Shown: positions 1 through 12,118, numbered from the stretch's first letter. The stretch is DNA of 64,000 bases from Reticulitermes speratus (GCA_021186555.1 JAJKFL010000330.1:27705444-27769443); one strand, 5' to 3'. The notes: a model not told the origin generated them from the letters alone. Made by a program: numbers and translations.

Positions 1-329
1 GGATTTACTGACCCCCTAGTGATAAGTGATTTCTAGCACATATGTCTTGAAGCTTTTGCGGCAACAAAATTCATAAAATTTTCTCGGGCCGACAGCCATA
101 TCAACATCACAATACGGTTGTGGCTCGAGAAGATTTTGTTGAATTTTATTGTTGCAAAAACTTCAAGATGTATCAGCAATTTTTATAGGTAGGATATGAA
201 TAATTATTTTTAGTACAGTTTATGGTAGTGTGTGTCACACAGTTTTTGTTACTCACAGGTATACCAATACCTGCTCTGAAAATGGAAGTGAATGTGTTGT
301 TAAACTGATGTTTCTATTCATTTATCCAG

Positions 330-536
330 GGTGGTAGTGAAAGTAGCTCATCAATGGACCCGCAACTAGAACGTCAAGTGGAAACAATACGTAATCTTGT
401 AGACTCATATATGAAGATTGTGACCAAAACCACTCGTGACCTTGTACCAAAGACCATTATGATGCTAATCATTAACAATGCAAAGGACTTCATCCAGGGT
501 GAACTTCTGGCACACCTATATGCTTCAGGAGACCAG
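330..536 (+). CDS. shi: Dynamin (shibire) internal exon, start of GTPase effector domain
   Basis: Dynamin is the large GTPase that pinches off endocytic vesicles at the plasma membrane. This exon reads GGSESSSMDPQ followed by [19 protein letters not shown] and ends in [11 protein letters not shown], which is the opening of the GTPase effector domain (GED) helical bundle and nearly identical to Drosophila Shibire. The acceptor is the AG at 328-329 (tttatccag) and the donor is gtaagg at 537. The exon is 207 nt, 69 whole codons, in phase 0. The Met codon at 354 is internal and is not a start. The GTPase, middle and PH exons must lie upstream of the window. The next exon is 5.1 kb downstream, because a LINE sits in the intron. 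Confidence 0.96.
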
Positions 537-710
537 GTAAGGTAACCTTATTGGATGTATCCCTGATTTAATTGAGGTCATTACACACCTTTGTAAGTGT
601 GATGTTTGGGTAAAGTAAACCTTTAAATATTTTTACCAGCTTGTTTAATGATTGTCCAATATTGGACTTATTCTGTGCTATTAAAAAAGCAGCCACTTTT
701 AGCCCTAATT

Positions 711-721
711 ATCAGGCACTT
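711..721. repeat. Target-site duplication of the LINE, left copy
   Basis: The sequence atcaggcactt is repeated exactly at 4025-4035, directly after the 5' end of the antisense LINE. Eleven identical bases at both ends fit target-primed reverse transcription. Confidence 0.75.
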
Positions 722-3700
722 CATTCATTCTGTAGTCTGTCTTACGACAGGTCCGTAGCCTCTGCCAAAGCGAGATCTCCACAAGGTGCGATCTAGTGCT
801 TCCTCTTTCAATTTCCAGTATCTTCTCTTTTCCTTAAGGTCATCCAGTAGCTACTTATGTCTTCTTCCTCGTCTTCCCGTCATTTCTCTCCTTCCTTCTA
901 ACTTTCCTTCAATCACGTGTTTCAGAAGGCAGTTTCTGCACAAGATGTGACCAATCCAGTTAGCCTTTCTTCTTTTTATTGTATGTAGAATATTCCTCTC
1001 CTCCTTGACTCTGTGTAATACTTCTTCCTTTCTCACACAATCGGTCCAACTGATCTTCTCCATTCTTTTCCAGCACCACATTTCAAAACTTTCCAGATAC
1101 GTCTGATCTATTTTCTGAAGTGTCCACGTTTCAGCACCATACAAAGCACTGCTCCAAATGTAGCACTTTACTAATTTCTTCCTTAAATTTAAGTCCAGTT
1201 TGCTGGTGAAAAGATTCTTCTTCTTGTTGAATGCTGCTTTAGCCATGGCAATTCTGGATTTAATTTCACGTGTACACCTTGCATCATTTGTTATCATGCT
1301 ACCCAAATAATTGAAATATTCCACATTCTCCAATTGCTTTTGATCTATCATAATTTTCATTGGGACTGGTTGCCTTGAGATTCTCATTACCTTAGTTTTT
1401 TCCACATTCATTTCCATTCCATAGCGTCTTCCAATTTCACTTAGTCTATCAACCATGCCCTGTAGCACCTTTTCTTCCCTAGCCAGTAGCAAAAGGTCAT
1501 CTGCATATTTCACAGTGTGAATTACTTGTCCTCCTATTTTGAACTCTCCAAACCCTTCAAGAGCTTCCTTGGTAAGGTATTCGCTGTATAAGTTGAACAG
1601 AATCGGCGATAAACAGCAACCTTGTCTAACTCCTCTTCCAATCTTCACACTCCTCGTCTCCCCTTGGTCCAGTCGTATTTTGACACTGTTCCATGTACGA
1701 TTTGCTGATCAATCTTCTTTCGCGCTAGTCTATCCCAATTCCCTTTAGGATATGCATTAATTTGGTCCAGTTGACACGGTCAAATGCCTTCTGCCAGTCT
1801 ATGAAGCAAGCACACAATTCCTCATCTATGACCAAGGTTCGTTCTGATATTATTCTCAGCATCCCAATTGCATCCCTAGTTTCTTTTCCTCTTCTAAATC
1901 CAACTTGATCTTCTCCAAGCGCATCCTCAGTCTTCCTTTCAATCCTTCTTCTAAGTATCCTCGCTACTATCTTTGCTGCATGTGCGAGGAGACTGATTGT
2001 GCGATGATCGCTGCATTTTGTAGCTTTGGGCTTCTTCCTTAAGGCAATGATTGTAACTTCAGTGAAATCTCTGGGCCACCTCCAGTTACATATATATGCT
2101 GTTGATTAGCTGTGTCATTAATTTGACACCACCTTCTCCCAACAATCTGAGTACATCCCCAGGTACATCATCATCTCCTGTAGCCTTCTTATCCCTCATC
2201 TCCTTGATAGCTTTTTCCACTTCACTTTGCAAAATATAAGGGCCTTTCTTGTCTTCATCTACTTCAGCTTCAGGTTCGACTTCTAGGTGTTCTGGTCGAT
2301 TAGCTCAATCATAGAACTCTGTGATATAATTCTCCCAAATTTGCAGTACTCGTCTGTGATCAATTATTATATTCTCTTGAGAGTCTTCGATGCCAACGTT
2401 TTGAATTCCATGGTTTTCTTTCCAACCTAGCTCCTTTGTCTTCATGTACATGAGATCATAACGTCCTGTTCTTTGAAATTCTATTATCTCGTCGCATATG
2501 CTCTCCAGATATTCCTTCTTGGCGTCCGTGGCTCTTTTCAATTCGTTCCTCAGTCTTCTGTAGTTCTTCCTTCCTTCCTTCCTTCCTTCCTCATTGTTGA
2601 CATTCTTTCATTTCCTTCATTCATCCATTTTACTGATCATCTCCTGTGTAATCCATGGCTTTCTTGCACTCCTCTCGACTTTTCCAACCAAATCACTCAT
2701 AGTATCTAACACACATTTCTTGATATTGTTCCACTGCACTTCCACATTCCCACTTTCACATTTGATTGCACCAAGTTTTTCTTCTAGACTATCGTGTACT
2801 TCCTGTCGTTGAACATATAGCTTCTCCAAATCCCATCTTGGTTTCCGCTTGTGGAACCTTATGATTTTATTCAAACTGGTGCAGATCGTTGCAACCAGTA
2901 AATTGTGGTCAGAGTCAATATCTGCTCCAGGCATTGTCTGCACATCCTTCACACTGTTTCTGAATCGCTGTTTCACTAGTACATAGTCCAATTGATATCG
3001 ACTCCTATCCCCTGGTGATTTCCAGGTGTACAATCTTCTTTTAGGTTTTTTGAACCATGTGTTTGTTATAGCAAGTCCATTTCTTTCACAGAAGTCAATA
3101 AGCATTTGACCTCTCTGATTCCTCTTTCCCAGTCCATATGGTCCAACAGTGTTGTGATGTGCTTTATTTCCAACCACACTGTTCCACTCTCCCATTATAA
3201 TCGTATTTGTCGTGCCCTTTCCATCCTCTTCAAGAATTTCTTCAATTGTATCTTACAGCTCTTCCACTTCGGATCTTCATACTCCAATGTTGGCATATAC
3301 ACTTGCACTCTCAAAATACTTACCGGTTTTGCCTTCAACTTAACAGCAATGATTCTGTCACTATACACACTCTTCTTAACAACACTTTTCTCTACGCTTT
3401 TATGCACTACTATTGCTACGCCTCTTTCAGCCCTGTCACCCCCACAATAATACACTGTATAATCACCACTTCTTATTTCACCTTGACCCTTCCACTGCAC
3501 TTCACTAACACCTAGCACAGACACTGTTCTTCTGCATCTCCTTCAAATTTTCAAGTTTTTCTCCTTGATTCAAGGTCCTTATGTTCCAAGTGCCTATCTT
3601 GAAGCTGTGATGTTCCTTCTGCGTCTTCTGTTTTTGTCTGTATTCCTCGCTGTAACTCTTACCGCGTGGTGTCTCCCCTAGAAACACTCCCCCCCGGAGA

Positions 3701-4024
3701 TCTGAATGGGGGAGTAGTTTACCTCCGGATTGTTTTGTCTCCAGAGGAAGCATCTCGCATTTGTCTCTGTTTCTGGAAGAGACTATCCAGGAAAAGTAAT
3801 AATATGGTAGTTTTTCCATTTGCTTTCCACATCGCAGTACAGCAGCCGTTCAGACCACTCTGGTCATGCCTGTTGCTACACGATCATGAACCATCTTGAG
3901 CATCATTTGCTCTGTGCTTCAAGTCGCTACTGATGTCGCTACTAATGTGTGCTCACGGTTGTTTGGTACTGAAATTTCATAAAACGCTTACATATTACTT
4001 GCTTAAAGTGTGTAGTACAGTATA
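722..4024 (-). mobile_element. RTE/BovB-like LINE, near full length, broken ORF
   Basis: A non-LTR retrotransposon lies antisense in a dynamin intron. On the minus strand the order is an apurinic-type endonuclease (about 3819-2617) and then reverse transcriptase (about 2540-850). Endonuclease motifs include GTWNIRTLNQGEK, SEVQWKGQGEI and SDHNLLVA. The RT piece at 1648-851 opens with RGVRQGCCLSPILFNLYSEY and has the catalytic YADD at its residues 48-51. It ends in the usual Trp-rich region (RKANWIGHILCRN). The frame is split over at least five open pieces by frameshifts and stops, so the copy is dead. The 11-bp direct repeat atcaggcactt at 711-721 and 4025-4035 is a convincing target-site duplication and defines the ends. 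A (CCTT)n run lies at about 2567-2590. The domain order and the craniofacial-development-protein-2-like endonuclease are typical of the RTE clade; the clade call is inference. Confidence 0.88.
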
Positions 4025-4027
4025 ATC
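3943..4027. repeat. 85-bp repeat, copy 1 (5' end of the LINE)
   Basis: These 85 bp recur with no visible mismatch, in the same orientation, at 5044-5128. Copy 1 forms the 5' end of the antisense LINE and runs three bases into its target duplication. Confidence 0.8.
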
Positions 4028-4136
4028 AGGCACTTACGTAACTTTTATTACCTTCATAAACACATTTGTCTTATGATGTTGGAAGAAATGAATAGAAAAA
4101 GAAATTTGTGAAAACATGTTGAATTCATGAAACTTA

Positions 4137-4470
4137 TATACTGACTAACTCCATGGAGCAGAGTTCCTTCTGAGAAGCTAATAGTTCTCAGCTCTTCAAG
4201 AAATTTCCCATATTTTATTGAACCTGAAGGTTCATCATCACATTCACAAGAGCCTTCCACTTGTTATTATCCTGAGCCAGACAAATCCATCTTACACCCT
4301 CCTGTCCTATTTCTTTAAGATTTATTTTAATATTGTCCACCTATCTATGTCCAGATCTTCCAAGAGGCCTGTTTCATCCAGGTTACCCCATCAGAACCTT
4401 GTATTTATTCTCTCCATGTCTTGTAACATATATACTTCTTTCAGAATTACATCCCATCTTATTTTCTGGT
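4137..4470 (-). mobile_element. 3' fragment of a second LINE family
   Basis: On the minus strand this reads as a decayed RT C-terminal tail (RPLGRSGHR, then a stretch like DNNKWKALVNVMMNLQV) and ends near the family's recurrent 3' motif, ctctgctccatggagttagt. The same tail occurs at 37.8, 47.7 and 59.8 kb. It is 5' truncated, with stops in the frame. Confidence 0.65.
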
Positions 4471-5654
4471 GAACAAAGACAGATGAACTTCAGATTTATA
4501 AAGGGCTTGACTAGATTCATGAATCAGTCAGTTTCAAGGCTTCTGCTTTGACAGTGCAGCATAGGAAAAAAGGAACAGTTACCTGCTCACCAGACAGGTT
4601 TTTAGCTTATGACCCCATAATTTGCAATCCTGAAATTGTACATGCCTTATTCCACTGTAATAAGCATTTTTCTTGTGCACAATGAAAGGCGAAAGCACTG
4701 CACCATGGGAACTTAATGCTTTCAGATATATTCAGTTCATTAATTCAGATGACTCCAAGGACGTGTAGGATGCAAAGGTCAAGTATGTGGCCAGGAGGCT
4801 CAGTGAACATACTTTGTGTTATTTTATATTTGTGGGCATGTGTCATGTAACTGAGAGAACTGTGTTTTGTGTCTTTGTGTTGTATGTAATAAGCGTATGT
4901 CAAGCACTTATCAGCGCAAACTGATGATGATAACACTGGACACCTTGCAGCTGAACATGCAGGTAGAGATGAGATGTTCAGGAATAATACCTGTCTGGAG
5001 AAAGAAAGAACAAACTCATTTGAAAAATCTGGAATTTTGGAAATAATGTGTGCTCACGGTTGTTTGGTACTGAAATTTCATAAAACGCTTACATATTACT
5101 TGCTTAAAGTGTGTAGTACAGTATAATCCACCATTGAGTACAAAATTTGAGAGGATTTATTGAGCTGTTAGAAAAACTCCTGTAGTAGGTGCAAGCTGTT
5201 CACAATGAGATCAAACTTGTTGAAATCTGAAAAAAGAAATGTGTTTACAAATTTATGAGGCTGCCAAAATATACCAGACAGACAGCAATGTAGGCTCAGT
5301 CAGTTCTTTCCCTAATTAAGGGACTGCCTGTAGTGGATTATGACTGCAGTTGTTGATTTTAAAGCACGTATGTGAATTATGTTAACTTCTCAGTTTCTTT
5401 ATTCCAGTAAATTTACCGATTTAATTGTGACTTGGTCATTTCCTGTTATTCAATTTTTTCCTCACTTTAGAATTCCCATAAAATTTTGATCTCTAGATGC
5501 AGGAGCCAGAAACCAATATCTTGCCTAATAGGAGAGACATGAAGAATGTTTATAATGTTGAAGGGTATAATTATTTTACTAGCTATAAATTTTTGGTTCA
5601 CTCATGTTACTGTCTAGTCATGTAACTGTCAGTGATTTATCTTGTTTGAAATAG
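4471..5654. other. Dynamin intron remainder, AT-rich
   Basis: Intronic sequence. Apart from the 85-bp repeat at 5044-5128, no coding exon or RNA gene is visible. The intron ends in ttgaaatag before the next dynamin exon. Confidence 0.6.
5044..5128. repeat. 85-bp repeat, copy 2 (isolated)
   Basis: This is identical to 3943-4027. No other part of the LINE is seen here, so it is an orphan copy of the element's 5' end or a local duplication. Confidence 0.8.
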
Positions 5655-5833
5655 GCGCAGATGATGGAAGAGAGCCCAGAAGAGGCTCTGAAACGTGAGG
5701 AGATGCTGCGTATGTACCATGCATGTAAGGAGGCCCTTCGTATAATTGGTGATGTATCAATGGCTACAGTATCAACTCCAGTTCCACCTCCTGTTAAAAA
5801 TGATTGGCTGGCATCAGGATTGGACAATCCAAG
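5655..5833 (+). CDS. shi: Dynamin exon, end of effector domain and start of the tail
   Basis: The acceptor is the AG at 5653-5654 and the donor is the GT at 5834. Translation continues the frame of the previous exon: [20 protein letters not shown], then [19 protein letters not shown], then [18 protein letters not shown]. It completes the GED coiled coil and enters the linker to the proline-rich domain. The exon is 179 nt and ends in phase 2, with the last two bases 'ag' joining 'g' at 8100 to encode Arg. Drosophila has nearly the same residues ([30 protein letters not shown]). Confidence 0.96.
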
Positions 5834-7186
5834 GTAATCTGTCTCTTTGTGAATGAATACTGTGTCATGTAGGGAGGCATCCACATCTTTTTAATTTGTT
5901 GCACATCAACCAGTCAAGTGACAAATGTCCTGGTTGCAGCCTAACCCAGGGTGGTATAGTAAACTGCCATGTGGACAGAGCAAAAAATTTAGGATGGAAA
6001 TGAGGAAATTGACTCAAGCAGTAATACTTCTGGCTTGTATTCAGGAGGTGCCCAATTCAGCTATCAGCTGCAACACAGACAATCTGCCTCAGTTTCTTCA
6101 TGGTCATCCACAGTTCTTCCCACTTAATTCTAGAATGGAACCGCATACAGGATCACAGTTGCTTCCATGATATCCTTTCCAGTTCTCTGCTAATCACCCG
6201 ACCATTTGACATTGTATAGTCTGCATTAATTTAAGAATTGTGAGTAACCTGCAAATTAGTTTTGAAGCGAGCATTCTCAGACTATTGGATATGCTTCTGC
6301 CAGAGGTGTTGCCATGATAGAAAACAAGATTTTGACATTTGCTGAAATGAATATGACCCAGACAATAAAGTGAAAAATTGTGATGGATTGTGGAAAATTG
6401 AAATAATGAAAGGTAGACGGTTCATCTCTGACGATGATACTTATTTGTTGTAAATGTTGTATACAGATGAATTTTTTTGAATTATTTGTTTGTTTGTTTA
6501 TTTGTTTATTATTTACATTGACTTTCGTTAATGAAAATATGTGTTTACAGAAGAGGTAAAGTCTTAATTTTAAGAGACCTTGAATTTCTAGATTTTGCAC
6601 AAACATAACTTGAACAATAATTATTAAGAGATCTGTGCTCTTCTGGGATTATTAAGATTTCTGTTAGTGCTGTATCAAAGACAGTTATTTTCTTTGATAC
6701 AGCAATTTTTTTAACAGAAGACAGATTGCCCCAAAAATTAACCCACGTTTCATATAAATTAAAAATATGCAAAATAATTATTTTAAGAGTGTCAGTGTTG
6801 CTGATGTGAAATGTCAATGTAATTACATGACATGTGCCAGATAACTTTGGAATCATTGATGAATATGATATTCCCACTTCTGGTGGTTATCAGTTTGCAA
6901 GCCAAGGAACTTTTATTTACTGACCCCTGCATACTTTTCACTATAACCAATGCTTAATGCTTATTGTAGAAAATTATTCATTATATATGTTACTGTATTT
7001 GTCTTGTCTAGATTTAGGGCCAACTTATTGGCAGTAAACCATTTTATTCATGTGAGATAGAACTGTGTTTGACACTGAATAGAAATCATCAGAATTTTAG
7101 CTAGAAATTATGACATTAGCATGATAAGTAAATATTATGGATTATGATAGGAAAATCATGTATGTAGGTTATGAAAAGTAAAAGTC
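5834..7186. other. Dynamin intron, no gene seen
   Basis: AT-rich intron. The stretch at about 5925-6220 reads like old repeat DNA, but I cannot assign a family. No exon with a convincing splice frame is visible. Confidence 0.5.
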
Positions 7187-7500
7187 CTAGAATTGACCCC
7201 TGGGGGAGAAAGATGATTTTATTTCAACTCCTTGTTTTCTGTGTGTTAGGTAGGACCTGAACCAATTTGTGCCTCTTCCTTGAATGCTATAAAAATGCAG
7301 TAGAGCCGGAAATATTTCATGATGTACACAGTCAGAAGCCTTGGCTAAATCACAGAAATTTCCTTCAGCATGCATTTTTTGGTTAATAGGTTTGAATGCA
7401 GTATCTGTTAGCAGAAAGGGAACATTTTCAGTAGATATCCCTTCCCTGAAGCCATATTTATCTGGGACAAGATGTTATACAGATCCGTCAAGTACATTTC
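7187..7500 (-). mobile_element. Jockey-type LINE reverse transcriptase fragment
   Basis: The minus strand encodes part of a reverse transcriptase: LVPDKYGFREGISTE, then NFCDLAKASDCVHHEI, then NWFRSYLTHRKQGVEIKSS and SPRGQF. This covers the palm region around the first catalytic Asp (family form FCDLSKAFDCV) up to just before the VPQGSxLGP block. Only about 100 codons remain, so it is a truncated, decayed insertion inside the dynamin intron. Several residues differ from the family consensus. Confidence 0.75.
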
Positions 7501-8099
7501 TTATGCCTTATGCAGTATTTGTATAAAATTCTTGATTTGGGAAGATCACTTTATAATAATAGTAGTGCATCTGAAGTTTGTGTCATTGAAAGCAGCGTGC
7601 AATTCCTTCTGTTGTCCTGCCATCTAGCTGCAATGTGTTTAGTTTACAATGCACTATGTAATTTGACAGCAGACCTGAATAATGTGTAAATAAGGCACAC
7701 TTCCTAATTTTTTCCAAGGTCAGTTTCCTCTTCTTAGTATAATATCTGTCATTGCACCTCACAGTCTTCCAGATGTTTACTTTAAAAGAGGTTTCTGCAC
7801 CAACGTTCTGGGTGCTTGTTTCTTTGAGTTATTTTATATACCCAGCCTATCATGATTTAAATTTGACTGCACTAACAATAGCAGATGAACTGTTCAAGCT
7901 GTTTTTATGCAATATATGCAGTATCGTCCATTCTCTACCTAACCTCCTGTAGATCCATATATTTTCATGGACACATTTCCAGATGTATCCATTTTACATT
8001 CTTGTCACACATTGCAAGAGCTAACTAACAGAGTGAACACCTGTCAACCTGTGAGAAGTAGGTATGTCTTATTCTGTGTCTGCTACCTTTTCCTTGTAG
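7501..8099. other. Dynamin intron, no gene seen
   Basis: AT-rich intron ending in the acceptor cttttccttgtag before 8100. No repeat or exon could be recognised. Confidence 0.5.
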
Positions 8100-8312
8100 G
8101 TTGTCTCCTCCTTCACCGGGTGGCCCACGCCGAGGGATACCTATTCAGCCTGCTGCAGCTGCTGGATCTCGAGCACCTCCTCCACCACCAGCCACTGGAC
8201 GTCCAGCACCTGCCATTCCTAACCGCCCAGGACCTGATACAAATCAGCGCATGCCACCATCATTGCCAGGACGACCACAGTCAGCGGGTCTGCCGCCACC
8301 ACTCATACCTTC
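8100..8312 (+). CDS. shi: Dynamin proline-rich domain exon
   Basis: The acceptor is the AG at 8098-8099 and the donor gtgagt begins at 8313. The exon encodes LSPPSPGGPRRGIPIQP, an Ala-rich run, RAPPPPPATGRPAPAIPN, and then RPGPDTNQRMPPSLPGRPQS with PPPLIPS at the end. It is rich in PxxP motifs, the docking sites for SH3 proteins such as amphiphysin, endophilin and intersectin. The first base completes the Arg codon of the preceding exon. The last two bases (tc) are phase 2 and complete a Ser codon with any of the alternative terminal exons at 12,119, 12,202, 16,432 or 32,772. Drosophila Shibire has the matching GRPAPAIPNRPG. Confidence 0.96.
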
Positions 8313-8981
8313 GTGAGTACACACACTTTTTATCATATACAAGAAACACAATAAGGTCTCATGGGAGATGCTGGTCTATTGAAGTGTTTATGTCAAGAGA
8401 ATTACCACAGAGGGACAGGTCACTTAACTTTTCATTTTGTTATGTTTGAATTGACTGGCGCATTTCATCATATACAGTGAAAAATTCAACAAATCAGGCT
8501 TATTAAGCAGGAAAATGGTTCAAAAGGATAAGCCTGAAAATATAAGTTTTGCAGTTGACATGTACTTTACTGTAGTATTATTCCATATAAATTCTGCATT
8601 AAATGATTAATTTTCACCATCAAACTACATTTCAGTTCTTACCTTCTTCAGTGATTTTGACACATTCCTGAATGCAAGGCAACATGTGTTCTTTCAAATT
8701 TTTTTACAAACATAACTGGTAGATGAAGGTCCCATTTTTATCATCACCATTCTATAAACACGAATTCTGCCTTCCAGTGATTTGCTCTTTTCATCTCTTT
8801 GTGGCTAAGCTGTTCACTTACAGACCATTTGAGTATTATGTCTTGATTTGATATAACTGTATTTAAATTGTACACACAAATTGAAGTTCAACAATCTTTT
8901 TGTGATGAACATTTGGAGAAGTGTCAACCTTCTTTATAATATGCAAACGTTTTTTAATTGACAGTGGCTTAGTTTTATGCT
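8313..8981. other. Dynamin intron, no gene seen
   Basis: AT-rich intronic sequence with no recognisable element. Confidence 0.5.
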
Positions 8982-9180
8982 GGTTTTTTTATGTAGCTTG
9001 GCCCTAGCTAGAGGCACAGTTTCATGACCTGGCTGCTTTACCTCTGGGGAAAGAGCACTTGGTACCCCATAAATAGGATACTGGATGGGCCCCAAATCTG
9101 GTTTTGACACTTTGGATAAGAGAAAAATCTCCTGCCCCTCCCAGGAATTGAACCTCCAATTCCTCAATCATTCAGCCTGT
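8982..9180 (-). mobile_element. tRNA-derived SINE, family A
   Basis: On the minus strand the head contains a B-box-like ggttcaattcctgg. The shared body ggggcccatccag follows, and the copy ends near an A-run (cataaaaaaacc). Relatives lie at 15.95, 18.7, 30.9 and 62.8 kb. It is old and diverged. Confidence 0.65.
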
Positions 9181-9642
9181 AGTAATTAATACTTTTCTAC
9201 TATTAATGAGATTGTGTCATTCTCAGCTGTAATATTGCTGAGAGAATATTGTCTTAAAATTATTTTCGAATGTTGCTTTTATTTTGTTTTCATTGTGTTA
9301 GACCCATTAATTTGTATTGCCTGTTCTGTTGTGGACTGATGTTATATGAATGTATAATGTGAATATAGAAATAAGGCCAGTGTCTTCCATTTTATATTTT
9401 ATGTTAAGGGCATTGAATTTGTAAAGTAAGATAAATGGGCAGTGACTTTGGTCAAAAGAGTTATATTTTGCAACTGCCATATCCTTTTCAACCCTGCAAT
9501 TGAGGTTAGGATTTAAGTTACATTTAGTTTGATGGGCTCAGATTTTGCAGCAGTAGAAGCCTGTATACACTTATATAGCCATATTTTGCTTATTCTAACT
9601 GCAGGACGCCCATGACCTTGTTGCAAGACAGAGACGTGTTCA
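9181..9642. other. Dynamin intron, no gene seen
   Basis: AT-rich intron between a SINE and a piggyBac element; nothing recognised. Confidence 0.5.
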
Positions 9643-9646
9643 TTAA
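9643..9646. repeat. TTAA target site, left end of piggyBac
   Basis: piggyBac elements insert at TTAA and duplicate it. The partner is at 11,430-11,433, immediately outside the other inverted end. Confidence 0.85.
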
Positions 9647-11429
9647 CCCCTCAGTGTGGAGGTATTTAAATCCCTGTTCATACTGGGCTGTGGGATGGTT
9701 TTCTGCAGGGTATTTAAATTTTGAGCTGAATTGTGGAATTTATTCAGTATGTTATATTTTTTTTAATAATCGTTGGATTTCGATGAAACTTGCACCAAAA
9801 TATTCAAGAACCTCTAATCTTTTCGAATATGCAATAAAATCTTGCCTAAAAATTTAGCTTGGTATGAAATGTCTTGAAACAGCCCTCAACACAAAGTCCA
9901 GCCTGACAGTCAGGGCACCAAAACACAGTCTCCTTCTTATTGTTGTGTTTGTAGCACACTACACACCTTTTTGTTGGCTTGGCCTTTTTCTCTGTAGGTT
10001 GTATTCTTTCGGGAAAATGTATTTCGAGCAGTCGCGGCACATTTTTGTGAGTGGAATGACGGCCTTGCACTTTCCTTTCAGTTTCACTGCCATGTTCATT
10101 AAGTAGAGCCTGTACCAGATCCACTCTGAATTTAAAATTCTCCATATTGGACTGGCCTGAATTTGCACAGCATATTATCGTACAATTGAGAATGATGACA
10201 TTGAGCAATCTCCTAAACATTTTTATGTATGATTTAGTCATTTTCTTTATTTCTAAAAGATATGGTTGAAGGAGATGGTCTTTTAAATCAACTCCTCCCA
10301 TGTTTTTGTTGTAATCTAGCATTTACACTGGCTTTCCTTTTCCTGTCCACGTTTTGTTAGCTGTTTTCTTGTTTCCTCCCCATGATAAGTTGAAATCATG
10401 TCACTTCAATCTTGTCACTCCACTTTCGGACGGACACCGGCCCTGAATGTTGAGCTATCAGCTCTCTTTCTTTAGCCTCTTTTTTTTTTTACTATTTTTG
10501 GAATGTTTTTTCTATTTAGGCATAGGGTTCCAACACAGTCAGTGTTCAAGGACTTTAGTTTTTGAGCTAGAGCTGGCGAGTTATAAAAATTGTCCACCCA
10601 CAACTTGTAGCCCTTTTTCAGGAATGGTTGCACAAGTGACAACACAATTGCCGCTGTTTTGTTTGTATCACCTGAAATGAATGTTGTCTGGAATACAGTG
10701 TCTTTGCCCGTATAAATAATAAACGACCACAAGTACACCGAACTGGACTCACATAGTTCAATACGACTTGCACTCGTAGCATTAGGTGGACTGGGTGCAC
10801 TAGCACCTCTCACAATGTCATTTTTTCATCACTACATTCCATTGCAATTACTTCGTCCACAGCCAAATCATCAGTCCCACTTGAATCTTCATCTGAATTA
10901 GAACTACAATGATCAGAATCTGTAAGTTCTTCTAACAAAGCTTGGTCAATTTCTTCCTCGAACAAACCCTTGCTACTTGACGCCATAACTGCACCAGACT
11001 GCGGCCGCAAATATAACTGAGACAAATTATTGACTGAGAAGAAACAAGGAAGCTGTTGATGTATAAGGGTTTGAAAGCCCCAGAGTCAGCTACGTGACGT
11101 CAGTAGTAGCATTCGTGTTAGTTTTCGTTTGATCAATAGAGAGAGGCACAAAGTAGCTCATGCATTTAGAGACTGAAAAACATTGATCCACATTGTGAGG
11201 TGAGAGAAAAAAATAAAAAATAAATTTTTTTTTTGGAACTGTGTGCCACACCTTCTGACAGCCAGCTCATCTATCAACAAGAATAATGCAGCCAGCTAGT
11301 ATTTGCTTCTCATGTGTTTGAGGTATAGTCGCATAAGTCTGAGCATGCTGTCGACGAGCAGAGCTCGGCACTTCACGGCAGGCGATTTTTACGTTTGGCA
11401 AGCAGCGCTCGGGACTCCATGCTGAGGGG
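9647..11429 (-). mobile_element. piggyBac-like DNA transposon, internally deleted
   Basis: The element is flanked by TTAA at 9643-9646 and 11,430-11,433, with inverted ends ccccucag-type: ccctcagtgtggag on the left matching the complement of ctccatgctgagggg on the right. The minus strand holds three transposase pieces. 11,025-10,810 is an acidic N terminus (EEEIDQALLEELTDSDHCSS). 10,813-10,472 carries the second catalytic Asp (LWVDNFYNSPALA). 10,322-9846 has the third Asp (NKNMGGVDLKDHLL) and a Cys-rich C-terminal zinc finger (CVVCYKHN, CPDCQAGLC). The region around the first Asp is missing and the pieces are out of frame, so it cannot encode an active enzyme. At 1.8 kb it is shorter than typical 2.4 kb relatives. 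It keeps many CpGs in a CpG-poor host gene, which suggests a fairly recent insertion. Confidence 0.92.
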
Positions 11430-11433
11430 TTAA

Positions 11434-12118
11434 GTTTTACAGGGATGTGGAATTATTATGTACACTTGACCATCATCTTGTTCATTATATGAGGACTACA
11501 GTCAGTGTTTTGTCTTTAGTACTCCAACTTTGATCTGAGGTCTGTATATACTTGTATAAATCAAAGTTGAATGTGAAGGGTAGTTTTAGATGTGATTCAT
11601 AACGAATACTTGTTACGGAATATTAGACTGAATCGTAAGACGACTTCATTTTCTCACTGTGATTACATACTGAAGTACCAGAACAGAATTAACTGCCGTG
11701 ACTTCTGTAAATCAGTTTCAAGGAATTTTATTGATTTCAGGCATGTATAATGTACAGTTTGTACACAGTGTACATTCTCTCTCTCTCTCTCTCTCTGTTG
11801 TATGAATCCAGACATGTTTTTGAAGCATTAATCTGATTTGTTTATTTGTTTGTTTATGTTGTTCTGTTTAATAGCAGTGGAAAATGTATAGTGGAGTTTC
11901 ACTCCAGTGCAGTGTGCTGGGAAGTATTAGGCTGGTTTAAGTGTGACGGAATTTTTTATAGCCATGTTGTTGCTGTTTTGTATGCTTATTTCTGAGGCTT
12001 ACTCACACGTATAGTTGAGCTTATGGGAACTGAATCACTTTTCATGCACAGCTTATGGGGTATGTGTGTTGTGTGTTTGTCTCTGCTTGGAGTGAACCAG
12101 GGCATGTTTCTCTTTCAG
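11434..12118. other. Dynamin intron with a (CT)n run
   Basis: AT-rich intron. A CT dinucleotide run lies at 11,776-11,797. The end has a polypyrimidine stretch and AG (ttctctttcag) at 12,117-12,118, a possible splice acceptor. Confidence 0.5.

Noticed and set aside
354-356. ATG at 354 as a gene start
   Set aside because: It is an internal Met of the dynamin GED; the upstream codons and acceptor at 328-329 keep the frame open.
2567-2590. (CCTT)n as a separate repeat locus
   Set aside because: It lies inside the LINE and is a local microsatellite expansion of its sequence.
7967-8449. 160-codon + strand open frame over the dynamin proline-rich exon
   Set aside because: It is another frame of GC-rich exon 8100-8312; the dynamin frame has clear homology and splice sites.
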